A stretch of DNA of 64,000 nucleotides from the NCBI GenBank assembly GCA_947088345.1, contig CAMUGE010000004.1:1-64000 (forward strand), given 5' to 3'. The translations under genes were made by a program, and so were the position numbers. Below the pieces are notes generated by a model. That model was not told the origin of the DNA, did no database searches, and saw only the letters and a list, made by a program, of their open reading frames with translations. This DNA is from an uncultured Roseburia sp. (GTDB lineage Bacteria > Bacillota > Clostridia > Lachnospirales > Lachnospiraceae). Below, one piece after another: positions 61,368-64,000 of this stretch; within the stretch, counting starts at the first letter, position 1; every line of letters begins with the position of its first letter.

Positions 61368-62177
61368 CTAAAAGTCGCGGACTTCATATGCCGTATACTC
61401 ATGGTCAAAATGGTATCCCAGCTTTTGGGCCAGCCCGAGGGACCACTGATTCTGTGCGTCCCAGCTGGGATACCAGCCCCGGTCGAGGCATTCCAGTATC
61501 AGCTTTGCCCCGCAGATCGCAGCAAGGCCCATTCTGCGGCAGTCCTCCCTTGTGTCTATTTCGATCTCAATCCCTCCTTTATAACCGGAATAGGAAGAAG
61601 CCCCTGAGACAGGTTCGTCGTCTTTTAATATCACAAACCCGAGTCCGTATTTTTGCCAGAGCGCATAATTTTCATACTGCATCACCCAGTCCCTGCACCA
61701 GCTTACCTGTCTGCAGCGCCAGAACAGCGCTTCCTCTATTTGCTTCATCGTATATCCGTCAGGCAGCCTCTCTGCCATCGCCTGTAACTTTTCCTGATGA
61801 AATACCAGAGGCTCTTTCTTTATGGCATACCGTATGGTTTTATTTGCCCGCTCCCCATAGAAAGATTCGATCAGATCGGCCCATCCCTGATGCTGTGGAA
61901 TCATAATTCGAAAGTTTCGCCTCTTTTGGTTCTGCAAAAACTGCAGCATTTCGCAGCTGTGCACGCCCGCGAGAAAACAGAAATCGCCGAGCACGGCCAT
62001 CGCAGAAACAGGGTCTTGCACGGAATCTGCAAAAACATTCCCCATTACCCCCTGCATACAAGACCAGATCATCGTTTCCTGCCAGCCCTGAAATAATTTT
62101 GCGGCATGATCCATTTGATTCACTTCTAATTCAACTGGTTTTACCTTACTCTTATATTCTCTCATATTTACGCTCAC
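61368..62177 (-). CDS. GNAT-family acetyltransferase
   Basis: A 269-residue protein of the GNAT_acetyltran type. The C-terminal third has LGFVILKDDEPVSGASSYSG, the acetyl-CoA loop EIEIDTREDCRRMGLAAICG and SWDAQNQWSLGLAQKLGY. The N-terminal part, MIWSCMQGVMGNVFADS, is the family's own extension. It heads the - strand locus and may N-acetylate an amino sugar or be unrelated to it. The start is GTG 62177 with GGAG five bases upstream; ATG 62165 is too far from any SD. The gap to neuB (61218-61367) holds the gene remnant and no other gene. Confidence 0.82.
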   Translation of the reverse strand: MSVNMREYKSKVKPVELEVNQMDHAAKLFQGWQETMIWSCMQGVMGNVFADSVQDPVSAMAVLGDFCFLAGVHSCEMLQFLQNQKRRNFRIMIPQHQGWADLIESFYGERANKTIRYAIKKEPLVFHQEKLQAMAERLPDGYTMKQIEEALFWRCRQVSWCRDWVMQYENYALWQKYGLGFVILKDDEPVSGASSYSGYKGGIEIEIDTREDCRRMGLAAICGAKLILECLDRGWYPSWDAQNQWSLGLAQKLGYHFDHEYTAYEVRDF

Positions 62178-62227
62178 TCAATCTCCATGCAACAGTAAAA
62201 TTCTCTGTTCATCCTCTTATTTCATCC

Positions 62228-62256
62228 ATTATACTGACCCCTGACCGTTGTTTCAA
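62228..62256 (-). promoter_or_regulatory. Promoter of the large - strand glycan locus
   Basis: On the - strand TTGAAA (62251-62256) and TATAAT (62228-62233) are separated by 17 bases, about 50 bases before the GNAT start. No other good promoter was seen further down this densely overlapping operon, except possibly near the hairpin cluster at 51411-51607. Confidence 0.7.
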
Positions 62257-62329
62257 GAGATTTTTCTCCGCTGCCCCGGTTATTTACAACTGCCGCCCCT
62301 GCCGCTGCAGAAATTCAGAAAATACTAAT

Positions 62330-62358
62330 TTGCCATAGCAGACATCCTGTGATATAAT
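62330..62358 (+). promoter_or_regulatory. Promoter of the DUF1836 gene
   Basis: TTGCCA (62330-62335) and TATAAT (62353-62358) with 17-base spacing, about 124 bases before ATG 62482. It is divergent from the glycan-locus promoter. The leader between has no visible structure beyond short repeats. Confidence 0.65.
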
Positions 62359-62481
62359 ATCATGATACCAGAGTAAAAAAGTCAAAAAATCTGACGCAGG
62401 CCCGCCTGCAGGAGGATTTTCGAACCTGGAAACCGCAAAACACTGAAAAGAAGCTATTGTAACCTGTTATGGAGGAACTCG

Positions 62482-63096
62482 ATGGATTCAGAAACAAAGA
62501 AATTTTTAAGCAGCATTCTGCAGGATTTGAGCAGAATTGATTATGTGAAACCGGAAGATATTCCGAATATTGACCTTTATATGGATCAGATCACAACTTT
62601 CATGGACGCGCAGTTAGAGACGTCGAAACGCCATAGTGAAGATAAGATTCTGACAAAGACAATGATTAACAATTACACCAAAAACAATCTGCTCCCGCCG
62701 CCCGAAAAGAAGAAATACAGCAAGGAACATGTCTTAACGCTGATCTTTATCTATTATTTTAAAACGATATTCAGCATCAACGATATTCAGGGGATTTTAA
62801 ACCCCATTACAGACAAATATTTCGGAAAAAACGCCGACTATAATCTGGAAGGTATTTACCGGGAAGTATTCGGCCTGGAATACCAGGAGACAAAGCATAT
62901 TATGCACGATCTTGCCAAAAAATTCCAGACCGCAATGCAGACGTTTCCGGACGCAGGCGCCGAAGATGCCGACCTGCTCCGTACATTCAGCTTTATCTGC
63001 ATGTTAAGCTATGACGTCTATGTAAAAAAGACTCTGATCGAAAAACTGATCGATCACCAGGCGTCCAAAGACGCGCCTAAAAAAGAAAAAAAATAA
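62482..63096 (+). CDS. DUF1836 protein
   Basis: A 204-residue cytoplasmic protein of the DUF1836 family, common in Firmicutes. The N-terminal half resembles a MerR-like winged helix with ILTKTMINNYTKNNLLPPPE followed by KKKYSKEHVLTLIFIYYFK; the C-terminal half is helical and hydrophobic. It is probably a regulator, although no target is known. TGGAGGAACT precedes ATG 62482. It converges with yerC with a one-base gap. Confidence 0.9.
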   Translation: MDSETKKFLSSILQDLSRIDYVKPEDIPNIDLYMDQITTFMDAQLETSKRHSEDKILTKTMINNYTKNNLLPPPEKKKYSKEHVLTLIFIYYFKTIFSINDIQGILNPITDKYFGKNADYNLEGIYREVFGLEYQETKHIMHDLAKKFQTAMQTFPDAGAEDADLLRTFSFICMLSYDVYVKKTLIEKLIDHQASKDAPKKEKK

Positions 63097-63097
63097 T

Positions 63098-63391
63098 TTA
63101 AGCGTCCTCTTCGAGCCGTGACAAAACCATGTCGTATCCATCGTTGCCATAATTTAAGGAACGGTTGACACGGCTGATGGTGGCGGTCGAAGCTCCCGTT
63201 CTCTCAGCGATATCCGCATACGTGAATCTTCGCCGCAGCATACTTGCCACCTCAAATCTCTGCGTCAGAGACTGCAGTTCACTGACTGTACAGATATCCT
63301 CAAAAAAGCGGTAGCACTCCTCCCTGTCTTTTAATGTCAATACTGCATCAAACAGGCTGTCTGACGCCTCTGTTTTCAGTTTCTTACTCAT
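63098..63391 (-). CDS. YerC/YecD-family TrpR-like repressor
   Basis: A 97-residue DNA-binding protein of the TrpR/YerC-YecD family. It has CYRFFEDICTVSELQSLTQR and the helix-turn-helix region RFTYADIAERTGASTATISR followed by VNRSLNYGNDGYD, the family signature. AAGGGAAG precedes ATG 63391. It ends one base from DUF1836 in the opposite direction. Confidence 0.93.
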   Translation of the reverse strand: MSKKLKTEASDSLFDAVLTLKDREECYRFFEDICTVSELQSLTQRFEVASMLRRRFTYADIAERTGASTATISRVNRSLNYGNDGYDMVLSRLEEDA

Positions 63392-63453
63392 AGTTCTGCT
63401 TCCCTTCCTAATGTCTTTCCGTCCAAAATCTGTTTCTGACGGACCCTATCCAT

Positions 63454-63482
63454 ATTTTAGCATCCGAAAGACGTAAAGTAAA
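63454..63482 (-). promoter_or_regulatory. Probable yerC promoter
   Basis: On the - strand TTTACT (63477-63482) and an extended -10 TGC-TAAAAT (63454-63459) are 17 bases apart, about 63 bases before ATG 63391. Confidence 0.55.
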
Positions 63483-63502
63483 CCATTTCTTTTCTTTTTC
63501 AG

Positions 63503-63531
63503 TTTTCATTTTTTCTTATGTATGCTATAAT
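63503..63531 (+). promoter_or_regulatory. Promoter of the membrane protein gene at 63574
   Basis: An extended -10, TGC-TATAAT (63526-63531), with a poor -35 TTTTCA (63503-63508) at 17 bases. It is divergent from the yerC promoter. Confidence 0.6.
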
Positions 63532-63573
63532 CAGTGAGATGCAAAGAAATGCATGACAAAGGAGGATCACTAT

Positions 63574-64000
63574 ATGAAAAAAGTCGGACAGTTTTTCTTT
63601 ACTTTTATTCCTGTCATACTTGCGCTTACCTTACAGTTTGCGGCAGCCTTTTTCGCACTGGGAATCGGCGGCATGATACAGAGTCTGCGGAATGCGGGAA
63701 GCGCCGGCGCTTCCGCCGGCCTTCTTAACAATATGATGGATCTGTTTTCCGCCAGGGAATTTAGCACTGCGATTATGCTGATCTACGCGCTGTTGGTCGT
63801 CATGGTATTCGGACTGTGGTATTACATCAAATATAATGGCGAATACCGCGTCGCCCCAAAAAAATTATTCCACCCGCTCTCCCTGTTTGGGATCTTGCTG
63901 CTGATACCGGGCGGCCAGTTTGTCACCTCGTATATTGTAAGCTTTACTTCGCTTCTTTTTCCGAAATGGCTGGAAAATTATGAACGTCTGATTGAAGACG
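63574..64000 (+). CDS. Polytopic membrane protein, probably CPBP/CAAX protease family (3' truncated)
   Basis: The frame opens at ATG 63574 after a strong AAAGGAGG and runs off the window, giving 142 residues. Helices at about 4-32, 62-80 and 98-122 are clear (VGQFFFTFIPVILALTLQ, IMLIYALLVVMVFGLWYYI, SLFGILLLIPGGQFVTSYIV). The layout and LIPGGQFVTS fit the N-terminal part of Lachnospiraceae CPBP intramembrane proteases. The catalytic EEx3R motif would lie beyond the window, so the call is tentative. Confidence 0.6.
   Translation, partial: MKKVGQFFFTFIPVILALTLQFAAAFFALGIGGMIQSLRNAGSAGASAGLLNNMMDLFSAREFSTAIMLIYALLVVMVFGLWYYIKYNGEYRVAPKKLFHPLSLFGILLLIPGGQFVTSYIVSFTSLLFPKWLENYERLIED

Noticed and set aside
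63534..63728. 64-codon + strand frame starting at 63534
   Set aside because: It is out of frame with the membrane protein at 63574, which has a strong SD and clear helices. The 63534 start has none.

Overview
The window looks like a chromosome segment of a gut-type Clostridia, most probably a Lachnospiraceae. The evidence is the DUF177/rpmF pair, a DUF1836 protein, a YerC/YecD TrpR-like repressor, a small DUF6774-like protein, hybrid kinases of the Lachnospiraceae style, SD sequences close to AGGAGG, and moderate GC. The species cannot be named from the sequence. No tRNA, rRNA, CRISPR array, prophage or complete insertion sequence was seen.

Region 1 (1-15476, + strand) is a surface-glycan locus. 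It holds a truncated GT2 gene, an ABC-2 exporter pair (Wzm/Wzt type), a GT2, a DUF4422-GT8 fusion, and a large ferredoxin/FrhB/pyruvyltransferase fusion with a 14-residue repeat tail. It then runs into a compact module of GtrII-like membrane transferase, WecE aminotransferase, GtrB/ArnC-like polyprenyl-phosphate transferase, NAD epimerase, ATP-grasp ligase and two small EamA/SMR proteins resembling ArnE/ArnF. I read this module as a lipid-linked amino-sugar decoration system.

Region 2 (15518-34086, mostly - strand) is housekeeping and signalling. It has a CmpB-like membrane protein, a small DUF6774-like gene end-to-end with a serine recombinase broken at an A9 run, a TlpA-like lipoprotein, hemL and hemB (both with TTG starts), rpmF, DUF177, ackA, hemA, a chemotaxis receptor (+), an unknown protein, and an orphan solute-binding lipoprotein next to two hybrid histidine kinases.

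Region 3 (34415-62177, - strand) is a second, larger glycan locus, apparently read from one promoter near 62250 and ending at a terminator after an rpe-like gene. Three sugar pathways are recognisable. A nonulosonate set includes neuB, a CMP-sugar synthetase, a NeuD-type acetyltransferase, a CBS-DegT aminotransferase with a frameshift, a TIM-barrel isomerase and an N-acetyl sugar amidotransferase. A WbpB/WbpD/WbpE set points to UDP-2,3-diacetamido-glucuronate, with a WbpG-like amidotransferase. An FnlA/FnlB/FnlC set points to UDP-L-FucNAc. Between them lie several transferases, five of which carry or neighbour the same small Rossmann-like module.

Region 4 (62178-64000) returns to housekeeping: DUF1836, YerC/YecD and the start of a membrane protein, probably a CPBP-type protease. 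Noncoding structures of note are a cluster of five perfect hairpins at 51411-51607, a two-copy interspersed repeat with apparent covariation (20682-20800 and 34257-34360), and a nested terminator after rpmF.
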